Assembly (NCBI GenBank): GCA_002440265.1
Contig: DJSG01000072.1
Coordinates: 1,777 to 25,659 of the forward strand
Length of the DNA stretch: 23,883 nucleotides
Source of the DNA: Bacteroidales bacterium UBA6340
GTDB taxonomy: Bacteria; Bacteroidota; Bacteroidia; Bacteroidales; Paludibacteraceae
Direction: 5' to 3'
Below, in pieces: positions 1-7,620 of the stretch. The position numbers and the translations under genes are program-made. Under the pieces are notes generated by a model, which saw only the letters and a program-made list of their open reading frames with translations, ran no database searches and was not told the DNA's origin. Within the stretch, counting starts at the first letter, position 1, and each line of letters starts with the position of its first letter.

Positions 1-119
1 TAGGCTGCAGACGTAAGCAGCCCGTGTTCTTTGACGTATGAATACTGCCCGTGAGGGTAGTGGAGGGAGCAGCAATGTCTCTCTCGGCGGAGGCAAAGGT
101 GCCTCCGCGAAAGCAGGTA
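1..119. other. window edge, no assignable gene
   Basis: No recognisable gene. The minus strand is open in one frame through to the window edge (about 38 codons) but has no family resemblance I can name. A perfect 9-bp hairpin with a four-base loop lies at 87-108; it is not followed by a U-tract on either strand, so it does not look like an intrinsic terminator. Confidence 0.4.
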
Positions 120-329
120 TCAACTGTTGGAGACTGAAACGAAGCGGGTGATTTCGGTTTCTAACAATTGAAAGACCTTGGCGACCAAGTAGCCGTCGGC
201 GATAGCATGGTTGAGGCGGACGGTGAGAGGAAGCATCAGTTGCGTGCCCTCCCTGCGGTACTTGCCCCGGTTGATGACAGGCTGGAAGTACAAGTATCCG
301 TCGTTGAGATAATAACGAACTTCTAATAA
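120..329 (-). pseudogene. C-terminal remnant of a chloramphenicol acetyltransferase-like protein
   Basis: An open minus-strand frame of 69 codons runs from just after an in-frame TGA (330-332) to a stop at 120-122. Its translation contains GKYRREGTQLMLPLTVRL followed by NHAIADGYLVAKVF. This matches the C-terminal third of the CAT trimeric acetyltransferases, whose HHAVCDG motif carries the catalytic histidine; here that His and the following Asp-Gly are kept. Full CAT-like proteins are about 210 residues, so the first two thirds are missing. There is no ATG at its beginning, and the rplQ terminator lies immediately upstream. I infer a decayed or truncated gene. It could be only the tail of a coding frame broken by a frameshift, but I could not find the rest in 330-476. 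Confidence 0.72.
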
Positions 330-407
330 TCAATATGAGTAGTTGTATCTTTATCACGGACGAGAGAGCACCCCGTGAGGGCATCCGCGTCCCCGGGTGT
401 ATAGGAC

Positions 408-441
408 AAAAAGGGACTGCCAAACGTACGCGTTGGCAGTC
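408..441 (-). terminator. intrinsic terminator after rplQ
   Basis: On the minus strand a 9-bp stem (GACTGCCAA pairing with TTGGCAGTC, bases 415-441) is followed by a short CC and then a run of five T residues (408-412). It begins 36 nt after the rplQ stop. It is the only hairpin plus U-tract I found downstream of the ribosomal block, so it is the likely end of the long transcript. Confidence 0.8.
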
Positions 442-476
442 TCTTCAGATGCGGTTGATATTGCTCAACCTGTGTA

Positions 477-962
477 TTACTCAGCCTTAGCCTCTTCAGC
501 AGCAGGTGCAGCCTCAGCAGCCTCTGCCTTGGGAGCAGCCTTCTTGCCGGCACGACGGGTGGTCTTCTTAGCGGCAGGCTTGGCAGCAGACTTGAGCATG
601 TTCTCGTTGTAGTCAACGAGTTCGATGATACACATCTCAGCAGCGTCACCCAGACGGAAGCCCGTGCGGAGGATACGTGTGTAGCCACCCGGGCGGTTAG
701 CAATCTTCTCGCTAACGTTCTGGAAGAGTTCGGTAACGACCTCTTTCTGTTTGAGTTCGCTGAATACGAGACGGCGGTTAGCCGTGGTGTCCTCTTTCGC
801 ACGGGTGAGGATAGGCTCTACGTAGATGCGGAGTGCCTTTGCCTTAGCCAGAGTGGTCGAAATACGCTTGTGCATGATGAGCGAGCAAGCCATATTGGAC
901 AACAGTGCACCGCGGTGAGCGGCTTTGCGGCCAAGATGATTGAATTTCTTATTATGTCTCAT
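477..962 (-). CDS. rplQ: 50S ribosomal protein L17
   Basis: 161 residues. L17 binds domain III of 23S rRNA near the exit of the large subunit. The conserved core (MRHNKKFNHLGRKAAHRGAL, then RRLVFSELKQKEVV and GGYTRILRTGFRLGDAAEMCIIEL) fills roughly residues 1-118. The remaining 40 or so residues are a low-complexity Ala/Lys/Glu tail, which makes the protein longer than the 127-residue E. coli form; such tails are common in Bacteroidota. It is the last gene of the alpha operon, 63 nt after rpoA, and is followed by an intrinsic terminator. The start is set by the MRHNKKFN signature. Confidence 0.97.
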   Translation of the reverse strand: MRHNKKFNHLGRKAAHRGALLSNMACSLIMHKRISTTLAKAKALRIYVEPILTRAKEDTTANRRLVFSELKQKEVVTELFQNVSEKIANRPGGYTRILRTGFRLGDAAEMCIIELVDYNENMLKSAAKPAAKKTTRRAGKKAAPKAEAAEAAPAAEEAKAE

Positions 963-980
963 TGTTGTTTTTTTAGTTTA

Positions 981-1001
981 GAGTTGAGGGTTGAGAGTTG
1001 A
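981..1001. repeat. 7-bp tandem repeat, three copies
   Basis: Three consecutive 7-base units (GAGTTGA, GGGTTGA, GAGTTGA) sit in the 63-nt spacer between rpoA and rplQ. Simple repeats of this kind are seen in Bacteroidales spacers. No function is evident. Confidence 0.6.
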
Positions 1002-1025
1002 GCGACTCCTTCCCCTCGGGTTGAA

Positions 1026-2024
1026 TTAGTCGTTGAGTTTGTATCTGCTAATATCCATACCGAAAGCCAGTCCGTTGCGCTCCAGCAGTTCGTCGAGTTC
1101 GGTGAGAGACTTCTTACCGAAGTTGCGGAACTTGAGCAGGTCAGCGCGGTGGTAGCGAACCAGTTCGCCGAGGGTATCCACCTCTGCCGCCTTCAAGCAG
1201 TTGAGCGCGCGTACAGAGAGGTCCATATCAGCGAGGTGCTGGTTGAGCAACTGACGCATACGGGTATGCTCCTCATCATAAGAATTGGTGACGGGCTTAG
1301 CCTGATCTTCAACGATAATCTTCTCGTCAGAGAAGAGCATGAAATGGAAGATAAGGATTTTAGCCGCCTCTTTGAGGGCATCCTTGGGCGTGATAGAGCC
1401 GTCGGTGAGAATCTCGAGTGTGAGTTTCTCGTAGTCGGTACGTTGCTCCACACGGTAGGGGTCAATGCTGTATTTGACGTTGCGGATAGGAGTATAGATG
1501 CTGTCGATAGCGAGCACTCCAATGGGGTCATTGGGGTGACGGTTCTCGTCAGCAGACACATATCCGCGTCCCTTGTTGATAGTAATCTCAATCTCGAAGT
1601 CCGCAGAGTCGTCCATCTCGGCGAGCACCAACTCGGGGTTGAGCACGTCGAAAGACTGGAGATAAGAGTTGAGTTCACCTGCGAGGAGAGCGGTGTTGGT
1701 ATTGCCCTTGACGTGCATGCGGATGGTTTCGCCATCAGCGTCCACACCCTCCTTGCGGATGAAGCGTACTTGTTTGAGATTGAGGATTAGGTTGGTTACA
1801 TCGGTGATGACACCAGGGATAGTAGCAAATTCATGATCAATACCATTGATCTTAATTGAACAGATAGCAAAGCCCTCAAGTGACCCGATGAGTACACGAC
1901 GAATGGCGTTACCTACTGTGATACCATAACCCGGCTCGAGCGGACGGAACTCAAAAACTCCGTGCGTGCTGCTCGAATCCAACATGATAACCTTGTCAGG
2001 TTTAATAAAATCTAATATTGCCAT
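1026..2024 (-). CDS. rpoA: DNA-directed RNA polymerase subunit alpha
   Basis: 332 residues, the usual length. The alpha dimer is the scaffold for beta and beta' assembly, and its C-terminal domain contacts upstream DNA and activators. The N-terminal domain (about 1-230) shows the assembly motif GYGITVGNAIRRVLIGSLEG and the later segment ADENRHPNDPIGVLAIDSIY. The C-terminal helix-hairpin-helix domain (about 255-320) contains LSVRALNCLKAAEVDTLGEL and FRNFGKKSLTEL, with the Arg equivalent to DNA-contacting R265 of E. coli preserved. It starts 11 nt after the rpsD stop and is co-transcribed with the alpha-operon ribosomal genes. Confidence 0.98.
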   Translation of the reverse strand: MAILDFIKPDKVIMLDSSSTHGVFEFRPLEPGYGITVGNAIRRVLIGSLEGFAICSIKINGIDHEFATIPGVITDVTNLILNLKQVRFIRKEGVDADGETIRMHVKGNTNTALLAGELNSYLQSFDVLNPELVLAEMDDSADFEIEITINKGRGYVSADENRHPNDPIGVLAIDSIYTPIRNVKYSIDPYRVEQRTDYEKLTLEILTDGSITPKDALKEAAKILIFHFMLFSDEKIIVEDQAKPVTNSYDEEHTRMRQLLNQHLADMDLSVRALNCLKAAEVDTLGELVRYHRADLLKFRNFGKKSLTELDELLERNGLAFGMDISRYKLND

Positions 2025-2035
2025 GAATTTAATTG

Positions 2036-2641
2036 TTATTTAGAGTACAACTCGACGATTAATTGCTCCTTGATATTCTCAGGGATTTCCTCACGTGGAG
2101 GGATGTTGAGGAACTTGCCTGCTTTGTCAGCCTCGTTCCACTCCAACCAGTTATACTTGCTGTGGTTGAACCCATCGAGAGAAGCAGCAATGACCTCGAG
2201 TGACTTGGATTTCTCGCGAACTGCTACAATCTGACCGGGCTTAACCTGATAAGAAGGAATGTTGACAACCTTGCCGTCCACAGTGATGTGGCGGTGGCTC
2301 ACCAACTGACGTGCAGCAGCACGTGTGGGAGCGATACCAAGACGGTAAACGACATTGTCGAGGCGCGATTCGAGCAGTTGGAGCAGAATCTCACCGGTAA
2401 CACCCTTGATACGTGAAGCCTGAGCAAAGAGGAGGCGGAACTGACGCTCCAACACACCGTAGGTGTATTTAGCCTTTTGCTTCTCTGCCAACTGAGTACC
2501 GTACTCAGAGTTCTTTTTGCGGCGGTTAACGCCATGTTGCCCGGGGGCATAGTTACGCTTGTCAAGTACTTTGTCCGGACCGAAGATAGGTTCTCCGAAA
2601 CGACGTGCGATACGCGATTTAGGACCAATATATCTTGCCAT
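2036..2641 (-). CDS. rpsD: 30S ribosomal protein S4, zinc-free form
   Basis: 201 residues. S4 is a primary 16S rRNA binder that nucleates assembly of the 30S body. The N-terminal region (MARYIGPKSRIARRFGEPIF) has no cysteine at all, so this is the zinc-independent paralogue type; zinc-binding S4 has a Cys cluster near residues 9-31. The S4 RNA-binding domain spans about 92-155 (SRLDNVVYRLGIAPTRAAAR, then HITVDGKVVNIPSYQVKPG). In enteric bacteria S4 represses its own operon by binding upstream of rpsM; whether that holds here cannot be read from the sequence. An 82-nt spacer separates it from rpsK. Confidence 0.98.
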   Translation of the reverse strand: MARYIGPKSRIARRFGEPIFGPDKVLDKRNYAPGQHGVNRRKKNSEYGTQLAEKQKAKYTYGVLERQFRLLFAQASRIKGVTGEILLQLLESRLDNVVYRLGIAPTRAAARQLVSHRHITVDGKVVNIPSYQVKPGQIVAVREKSKSLEVIAASLDGFNHSKYNWLEWNEADKAGKFLNIPPREEIPENIKEQLIVELYSK

Positions 2642-2669
2642 AATTTTTTAGAGTTTAAGAAGTTAGAAT

Positions 2670-2712
2670 GTTCACGGCATACAGACCGTTTATAGTTCTG
2701 CAGCGTGTGAAC
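2670..2712. other. inverted repeat in the rpsK-rpsD spacer
   Basis: GTTCAC (2670-2675) and GTGAAC (2707-2712) flank a 31-base loop inside the 82-nt spacer upstream of rpsD. The stem is short and could arise by chance. It is recorded because it sits in the leader of S4, a known autoregulator in other bacteria. Confidence 0.25.
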
Positions 2713-2723
2713 GATACTGATTA

Positions 2724-3113
2724 TTATACACGACGACGTTTAGGAGGACGGCAACCGTTGTGCGGCATCGGGGTAACGTCGATAATCTCAACCACGTCAA
2801 TGTGCGAGTTAGCGACGGCACGGATAGCACTCTCACGGCCTTGTCCGGGACCTTTGACATACGCTTTCACCTTGCGCAGACCGAGGTCGTAAGCGACCTT
2901 TGCGCAGTCCTCAGCAGCAGTCTGTGCTGCGTAGGGAGTATTCTTTTTGGAGCCACGGAAGCCCATCTTGCCTGCTGACGACCAAGAGATAACCTGTCCG
3001 TCACCATTAGCAATCGTAACGATAACATTGTTGAAAGAAGACATAACGTGAAGTTGACCAACACCGTCAATCTTTACAACGCGCTTCTTAGCTGCAACTG
3101 TTTTCTTTGCCAT
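2724..3113 (-). CDS. rpsK: 30S ribosomal protein S11
   Basis: 129 residues. S11 sits on the 30S platform, contacts S7 across the E-site cleft and helps select correct codon pairing. Signature segments are visible: HVMSSFNNVIVTIANGDGQV, SWSSAGKMGFRGSKKNTPYA, VKGPGQGRESAIRA, and the basic C-terminus PMPHNGCRPPKRRRV. A short lysine-rich start (MAKKTVAAKKRVV) replaces the longer leader seen in some species. It lies 24 nt after rpsM in the usual alpha-operon order. Confidence 0.98.
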   Translation of the reverse strand: MAKKTVAAKKRVVKIDGVGQLHVMSSFNNVIVTIANGDGQVISWSSAGKMGFRGSKKNTPYAAQTAAEDCAKVAYDLGLRKVKAYVKGPGQGRESAIRAVANSHIDVVEIIDVTPMPHNGCRPPKRRRV

Positions 3114-3137
3114 AATTGATAGATATTAAGTGGTTGA

Positions 3138-3518
3138 TTACTTCGTTGCTTTCTTCTTGTTAGCAACCGTTTTCTTTTTACCTTTGCGCGTACGAGCGTT
3201 GTTCTTCGTCGATTGCCCGCGAACAGGGAGACCGAGACGATGACGAACACCACGGTAACAACCGATATCCATCAAACGTTTGATGTTGAGAGACGTTTCC
3301 GAACGAAGATCACCTTCCACTTTGTACTTAGCACCGATGATTTCGCGGATTTTAGCTGCTTGGTCATCCGTCCAATCCTGCACCTTGATGCTTGGGTCAA
3401 CGCCTGCCTCTGCCAGGATTTTCTTTGCGCTTGAACGACCTATTCCGTAGATGTAAGTCAATCCGACTTCACCGCACTTGTTCTGCGGCAGATCTACACC
3501 GACAATTCTTATAGCCAT
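3138..3518 (-). CDS. rpsM: 30S ribosomal protein S13
   Basis: 126 residues. S13 forms intersubunit bridges in the 30S head and its basic tail reaches the P-site tRNA. The helix-turn-helix-like core is clear (MAIRIVGVDLPQNKCGEVGL, YIYGIGRSSAKKILAEAGVD), as is the head-binding motif RGVRHRLGLPVRGQSTKNNA followed by RTRKGKKK. The C-terminal extension is almost entirely Lys/Ala/Arg. It follows rpmJ by 51 nt, as in most bacteria where rpmJ precedes the alpha operon. Confidence 0.98.
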   Translation of the reverse strand: MAIRIVGVDLPQNKCGEVGLTYIYGIGRSSAKKILAEAGVDPSIKVQDWTDDQAAKIREIIGAKYKVEGDLRSETSLNIKRLMDIGCYRGVRHRLGLPVRGQSTKNNARTRKGKKKTVANKKKATK

Positions 3519-3569
3519 AATTATTTACTTAAGGATATGTTTGTTTAATGATTAACCATGACGGAATGC

Positions 3570-3686
3570 TTATCCTTGACGCATTTTCATCTTGGGTTCT
3601 TTTTTGTTGATTACATACAAGCGACCTTTGCGGCGTACGATTTTGCAATCCGCGTTGCGCTTCTTGATAGATGCTCTAACTTTCAT
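3570..3686 (-). CDS. rpmJ: 50S ribosomal protein L36, zinc-free form
   Basis: 38 residues, translated directly from the sequence: MKVRASIKKRNADCKIVRRK, then GRLYVINKKEPKMKMRQG. L36 is the smallest large-subunit protein and binds 23S rRNA near the base of the L7/L12 stalk. Zinc-binding L36 has a CCCH set; here only one of the cysteines remains (residue 14), so it is the zinc-independent type. It lies 19 nt after infA and 51 nt before rpsM, its standard position. Confidence 0.96.
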   Translation of the reverse strand: MKVRASIKKRNADCKIVRRKGRLYVINKKEPKMKMRQG

Positions 3687-3705
3687 TTCTATAGAGTTTT
3701 AGAGT

Positions 3706-3924
3706 TTATTTATAACGGAACGAAATACGTCCTTTGGTGAGGTCATAGGGGCTCATCTCCACTTTGACACGGTCGCCGGGGAGAATCTTGATATAGTGCA
3801 TACGCATTTTACCGGAGATATGAGCGGTGATGATATGACCACTTTCGAGTTGCACGCGAAACATTGCATTGGACAATGCCTCAGTGATGGTGCCATCTAC
3901 TTCGATAGAATCTTGTTTAGCCAT
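3706..3924 (-). CDS. infA: translation initiation factor IF-1
   Basis: 72 residues, the family length. IF-1 is an OB-fold protein that occupies the ribosomal A site during initiation and works with IF-2 and IF-3. The sequence MAKQDSIEVDGTITEALSNA, MFRVQLESGH, HISGKMRMHYIKILPGDRV and SPYDLTKGRISFRYK is diagnostic. The frame stays open upstream to 4092, but that part overlaps map and has no IF-1 similarity, so the MAKQDS start is chosen. It begins 13 nt after the map stop. Confidence 0.98.
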   Translation of the reverse strand: MAKQDSIEVDGTITEALSNAMFRVQLESGHIITAHISGKMRMHYIKILPGDRVKVEMSPYDLTKGRISFRYK

Positions 3925-3937
3925 AGTGACGTGGTAG

Positions 3938-4723
3938 TTAAATAAAACGATTACCCAAGACTTCGCGGATATACTCAAAGGTAGAGAGTATGTCGGCTTT
4001 GCCGTTGCGTACGCAGACACTGAGTTCGTAGTGCGCCGACGGTTTGCGGTCAGCGGTACGCGCTGTCCAGCCGTTGTCCTCCATGATGACATTGCGCCGT
4101 CCGAGGTTAATCATCGGTTCGATGGCGAGTGTCATACCCGATTTGAGTACGATGCCATTGCCGCGACGACCGTAGTTGCAGACCTCGGGGTCCTCGTGCA
4201 TCTCGCGTCCGATACCGTGTCCTACGAACTCGCGCACTACAGAGTAGCCCGCCTTTTCGCAATAGGACTGGATAGCGAACCCGATGTCACCGAGGCGATG
4301 ACCTGTAACGGCTTCGGCAATGCCCATATAGAGCGCCTCCTTGGTGGTACGCATGAGTTGGAGCGTCTCGGGTGCCACTTCGCCTACGGGGAATGTGTAG
4401 GCGGAGTCTGCCTGAAAGCCGTCCAGCAATACGCAGCAGTCCACATCTATCATATCGCCGTCACGAAGAACGACTTTGTCGGACGGGATGCCGTGTACGA
4501 CCTGCTCATTGACCGAGGTACACAAGGTGGCAGGATAGCCTTCGTATCCGAGGCAGGAGGGTACACCCCCGTTGTCGCAGATATAGTCGTGGGCTATCTT
4601 GTCGAGTTGTGCCGTGGTAACGCCGGGTTGGACGGCTTTGGCTACTTCCGCCAAAGCGCGTCCAAGCAGGTCGTTACTGCGACGCATACGCTCTACTTCT
4701 TCGTCAGTCTTGAGGTATATCAT
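3938..4723 (-). CDS. map: type I methionine aminopeptidase
   Basis: 261 residues. A cytosolic metalloprotease that removes the initiator methionine from nascent proteins after deformylation. The five metal ligands are all in place: D95 (in GDMIDVDCC), D106 (GFQADSAYTF), H169 (VGHGIGREMH), E202 (IEPM) and E233 (HYELSV). H77 in VVHGIP matches the substrate-binding histidine. There is no N-terminal extension, so this is the short type Ia form. It is placed between secY (5 nt upstream) and infA (13 nt downstream), the common spc-operon arrangement that couples nascent-chain processing to ribosome synthesis. Confidence 0.97.
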   Translation of the reverse strand: MIYLKTDEEVERMRRSNDLLGRALAEVAKAVQPGVTTAQLDKIAHDYICDNGGVPSCLGYEGYPATLCTSVNEQVVHGIPSDKVVLRDGDMIDVDCCVLLDGFQADSAYTFPVGEVAPETLQLMRTTKEALYMGIAEAVTGHRLGDIGFAIQSYCEKAGYSVVREFVGHGIGREMHEDPEVCNYGRRGNGIVLKSGMTLAIEPMINLGRRNVIMEDNGWTARTADRKPSAHYELSVCVRNGKADILSTFEYIREVLGNRFI

Positions 4724-4728
4724 TCCGA

Positions 4729-6075
4729 TTAATATGCCATAGCACCAGAGCGACCCTTGATACGCATACCGGACTCGAAGAATCCGTCATAGTGGCGCAT
4801 AAGGAGATGGCTCTCGATTTGTTGAAGCGTATCCAAGATTACACCTACCATAATGAGGAGCGATGTACCGCCATAGAACTGCGCGAAGCCCATACTTACT
4901 CCGAAGAGGCGTGCAAAGGCAGGCAGAATAGCGATGATTGCCAAGAGGATAGAACCCGGCAATGTAATGCGCGACATGATGGTATCAATATACTCAGCCG
5001 TCTTCTTGCCGGGTTTGACACCCGGGATGAAGCCGTTGTTGAGTTTGAGGTTTTCCGCCATCTGCACAGGGTTGATGATAATCGCTGTGTAGAAATAGGT
5101 GAAAGCCACGATAAGGATAGCAAACACAAGGTTGTACCAGAAGCCGTCGTTATCCATAAACGCACGTGTGAAGGCGTTAGCCCCCTCGGAAGCGGAGAAG
5201 CCTGCGAGTGCGATAGGAATAAACATGATAGCCTGTGCAAAGATGATAGGCATCACGTTAGCGGCATTGACCTTCAACGGGATGTACTGGCGTACACCAC
5301 CGTACTGCTTGTTACCCACCATACGCTTGGCATACTGTACGGGTATCTTGCGAGTACCCTGTACCAGCATGATAGCGAATGCGAACACGAAGAGGAGGAT
5401 AATGATTTCAAGGATGAACACTATCAATCCGCCACCGGCGTCGTTGAGACGCGACGAGAACTCTTGCACGATAGCCCCCGGGAGACGCGCGATGATACCA
5501 ATCAAGATGATAAAGGAAATACCATTTCCGATACCACGGTCGGTAATGCGCTCGCCGAGCCACATGACGAACATAGAGCCTGCGCAGAGCAGGATGGTGG
5601 AAGAAATCGTGAACCAATTGAAACCAATACTCAGAGGCTCACCCGCTTGTGCCATCTGCACTGACAAGTTCACCAGATAACTGGGTCCTTGGAACAGCAG
5701 GATGGCAACGGTCAGATAGCGTGTAATCTGGTTCATTTTCTGGCGGCCGGACTCACCCTCCTTCTGCATCTTCTGGAAATACGGCACTGCTATGGTGAGC
5801 AGTTGTATTACGATAGATGCGGAGATGTAAGGCATGATACCCAATGCAAAGATAGAAGCATTGGAGAATGCGCCACCGGAGAACATATCCAGAAGGGCCA
5901 TCAGACCACCGGCTGTCTGCGCGCGCAGAGCAGTCAGTGCCGTCGGGTCGATACCCGGAAGAACGACGAAGGAGCCGAAGCGGTAGATGAGCACGAAAAG
6001 GAGCGTGGTCAAGAGCCGGTTGCGGAGGTCCTCAATCTTCCAGATATTCTTGATAGTTCCGATAAACTTACGCAT
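4729..6075 (-). CDS. secY: protein translocase channel subunit SecY
   Basis: 448 residues, predicted to be an integral inner-membrane protein with about ten hydrophobic helices. SecY with SecE and SecG forms the pore through which unfolded proteins are moved by SecA or inserted by the ribosome. The N-terminus (MRKFIGTIKNIWKIEDLRNR) leads into the first membrane helix; the GGAFSNASIFALGIMPYISA segment is the conserved helix 2 region. The cytoplasmic loop with VQYAKRMVGNKQYGGVRQYI precedes NPVQMAENLKLNNGFIPGVK. The stop is 5 nt before the map start and the start 5 nt after rplO, implying translational coupling. Confidence 0.98.
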   Translation of the reverse strand: MRKFIGTIKNIWKIEDLRNRLLTTLLFVLIYRFGSFVVLPGIDPTALTALRAQTAGGLMALLDMFSGGAFSNASIFALGIMPYISASIVIQLLTIAVPYFQKMQKEGESGRQKMNQITRYLTVAILLFQGPSYLVNLSVQMAQAGEPLSIGFNWFTISSTILLCAGSMFVMWLGERITDRGIGNGISFIILIGIIARLPGAIVQEFSSRLNDAGGGLIVFILEIIILLFVFAFAIMLVQGTRKIPVQYAKRMVGNKQYGGVRQYIPLKVNAANVMPIIFAQAIMFIPIALAGFSASEGANAFTRAFMDNDGFWYNLVFAILIVAFTYFYTAIIINPVQMAENLKLNNGFIPGVKPGKKTAEYIDTIMSRITLPGSILLAIIAILPAFARLFGVSMGFAQFYGGTSLLIMVGVILDTLQQIESHLLMRHYDGFFESGMRIKGRSGAMAY

Positions 6076-6080
6076 ACTGA

Positions 6081-6527
6081 TTAGATTTTGTTGACAGTGC
6101 CACCAGCGGCTGTGATAGCGGCCTCAGCGGATTTGCTGAAGGCGTTGGCTTCTACTGTGAGTTTAGCAGTGAGTGTACCGTTGCCAAGAATCTTAACGAG
6201 CGTAGTCTTGTTGATGAAGCCAGCCTCGTGAAGTTCGATGAGTCCGATTTTCTCGAGGTGCTTTTCATCTGCCAAAGCCTGCAGAGTAGAGAGGTTGATA
6301 GCCTTGTACTCCACGCGGTTGATGTTCTGGAAGCCGAACTTCGGCAAACGACGTTGCATAGGCATCTGACCACCTTCGAAGCCAATCTTCTTAGAATAGC
6401 CCGAGCGTGATTTAGCACCCTTATGACCACGGGTAGAAGTTCCACCGAGTCCCGAACCGGCACCACGGCCGATACGCTTAGCGGTTTTGACTGAACCAGC
6501 AGCCGGCGTTAAATTATGTAATTCCAT
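6081..6527 (-). CDS. rplO: 50S ribosomal protein L15
   Basis: 148 residues. L15 has a long extended N-terminal arm that threads through 23S rRNA domain II; it joins late in 50S assembly. The arm is obvious: GRGAGSGLGGTSTRGHKGAK, then GFEGGQMPMQRRLPKFGFQN. The frame can be extended nine codons upstream to 6554, but that part overlaps rpmD and family members start at MELHNLTPAAGS, so 6527 is preferred. It is packed 19 nt after rpmD and 5 nt before secY. Confidence 0.97.
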   Translation of the reverse strand: MELHNLTPAAGSVKTAKRIGRGAGSGLGGTSTRGHKGAKSRSGYSKKIGFEGGQMPMQRRLPKFGFQNINRVEYKAINLSTLQALADEKHLEKIGLIELHEAGFINKTTLVKILGNGTLTAKLTVEANAFSKSAEAAITAAGGTVNKI

Positions 6528-6546
6528 AATGCTACGATTTATACGA

Positions 6547-6723
6547 TTAATCAATTACTTTTACCAAGTGTTTAACCTTGTCCACCATACCCAGAATAGC
6601 GGGTGTGGCTTCGTGCTCAACGATGGCATTGATTTTACGCAGACCGAGAGCCTGCATAGTTTCTTTCTGCACTTTGGGGCAGCGGATGATGCTGCGTACT
6701 TGCTGAATTTTGATTTTTGCCAT
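6547..6723 (-). CDS. rpmD: 50S ribosomal protein L30
   Basis: 58 residues, read directly: MAKIKIQQVRSIIRCPKVQK, then ETMQALGLRKINAIVEHEAT and PAILGMVDKVKHLVKVID. L30 is a small alpha/beta protein on the 50S surface, with the typical pattern of an SxIxRxxxQ-type start followed by LGLRKINxxV. Its size agrees with bacterial L30 (about 58-60). It is flanked by rpsE (13 nt) and rplO (19 nt), as expected. Confidence 0.97.
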   Translation of the reverse strand: MAKIKIQQVRSIIRCPKVQKETMQALGLRKINAIVEHEATPAILGMVDKVKHLVKVID

Positions 6724-6736
6724 AATAGTCCACTAT

Positions 6737-7243
6737 TTATCCGTTAAACACTGTAGATAAACTTACGCCACGGTTCTGAGCCACGGTACGCGGGTCGCGC
6801 ATCTCGCCGAGAGCGGCGATAGTAGCCTTAACCAGGTTGTGAGGGTTGGAAGAGCCCTTCGCCTTAGCCAGCACGTCAGTAACACCTACGGACTCGAGTA
6901 CGGCACGCATGGCACCACCGGCTTTCACTCCGGTACCTTGCGAAGCGGGTTGGAGGTACACGCGTGCACCGCCGAACTTAGCCTCTTGCTCGTGAGGAAT
7001 GGTACCCTTGAGAACGGGCACTTGGATAAGGTTCTTCTTAGCAGCCTCGGTACCTTTGGCAATAGCGGCGGTGACTTCACCCGCTTTGCCGAGTCCCCAG
7101 CCTACGATGCCAGCCTCATTACCTACAACAACGATGGCTGCGAATGTGAATGTACGTCCACCTTTCGTAACTTTGGTTACGCGGTTAACTGCGACGAGGC
7201 GCTCCTTGAGTTCCAGGTCTTGTGTTGTTTTAACTCGATTCAT
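6737..7243 (-). CDS. rpsE: 30S ribosomal protein S5
   Basis: 168 residues. S5 lines the mRNA entry channel and affects decoding accuracy. The N-terminal double-stranded-RNA-binding-like domain has LKERLVAVNRVTKVTKGGRT and FTFAAIVVVGNEAGIVGWGL with the conserved glycines. The C-terminal domain shows GTGVKAGGAMRAVLESVGVT and the SSNPHNLVKATIAAL helix. Unlike some species it has no long N-terminal extension. It is 15 nt after rplR. Confidence 0.98.
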   Translation of the reverse strand: MNRVKTTQDLELKERLVAVNRVTKVTKGGRTFTFAAIVVVGNEAGIVGWGLGKAGEVTAAIAKGTEAAKKNLIQVPVLKGTIPHEQEAKFGGARVYLQPASQGTGVKAGGAMRAVLESVGVTDVLAKAKGSSNPHNLVKATIAALGEMRDPRTVAQNRGVSLSTVFNG

Positions 7244-7258
7244 ATCAGTCTTGTTGTT

Positions 7259-7603
7259 TTAGAATTTGAGACCTGCCTCGCGAGCAGCGTCTGCTAATGA
7301 TTGAACGCGGCCGTGATAGAGATAGCCGTTACGGTCGAAGACAACGGTCTCGATGCCAGCAGCCTTGGCAGCCTCGGCAACGAGTTTGCCTACTTGTGCG
7401 GCTTTCTCGGTCTTGGTCATTTTATCTTTGATACTGAGCGATGATGCCGAAGCAAGGGTCTTGCCTTGCTCGTCATCAATGACTTGAGCGTAAATTTGGC
7501 TGTTGCTGCGGAATACGGTCAGACGAGGACGCTCAGCAGTACCCGACACCTTGGTACGGATAGCGGCTTTAATTTTAAGTCTTCTTGCAATTTTCTGATT
7601 CAT
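7259..7603 (-). CDS. rplR: 50S ribosomal protein L18
   Basis: 114 residues. L18 binds 5S rRNA and with L5 and L25 anchors it to the central protuberance. The motif RLTVFRSNSQIYAQVIDDEQ, followed by GKTLASASS, and the C-terminal FDRNGYLYHGRVQSLADAAR with EAGLKF are typical. The minus-strand spacer before it carries a weak AAAGGA tract 8-13 nt upstream of the ATG. It is 17 nt after rplF. Confidence 0.98.
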   Translation of the reverse strand: MNQKIARRLKIKAAIRTKVSGTAERPRLTVFRSNSQIYAQVIDDEQGKTLASASSLSIKDKMTKTEKAAQVGKLVAEAAKAAGIETVVFDRNGYLYHGRVQSLADAAREAGLKF

Positions 7604-7620
7604 AACTTATTCCTTTCTAA

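Noticed and set aside
3925..4092. Longer infA start
   Set aside because: The added residues overlap map and have no IF-1 similarity; 72 residues is the family length.
6528..6554. Longer rplO start
   Set aside because: The nine extra residues overlap rpmD and are not part of L15.
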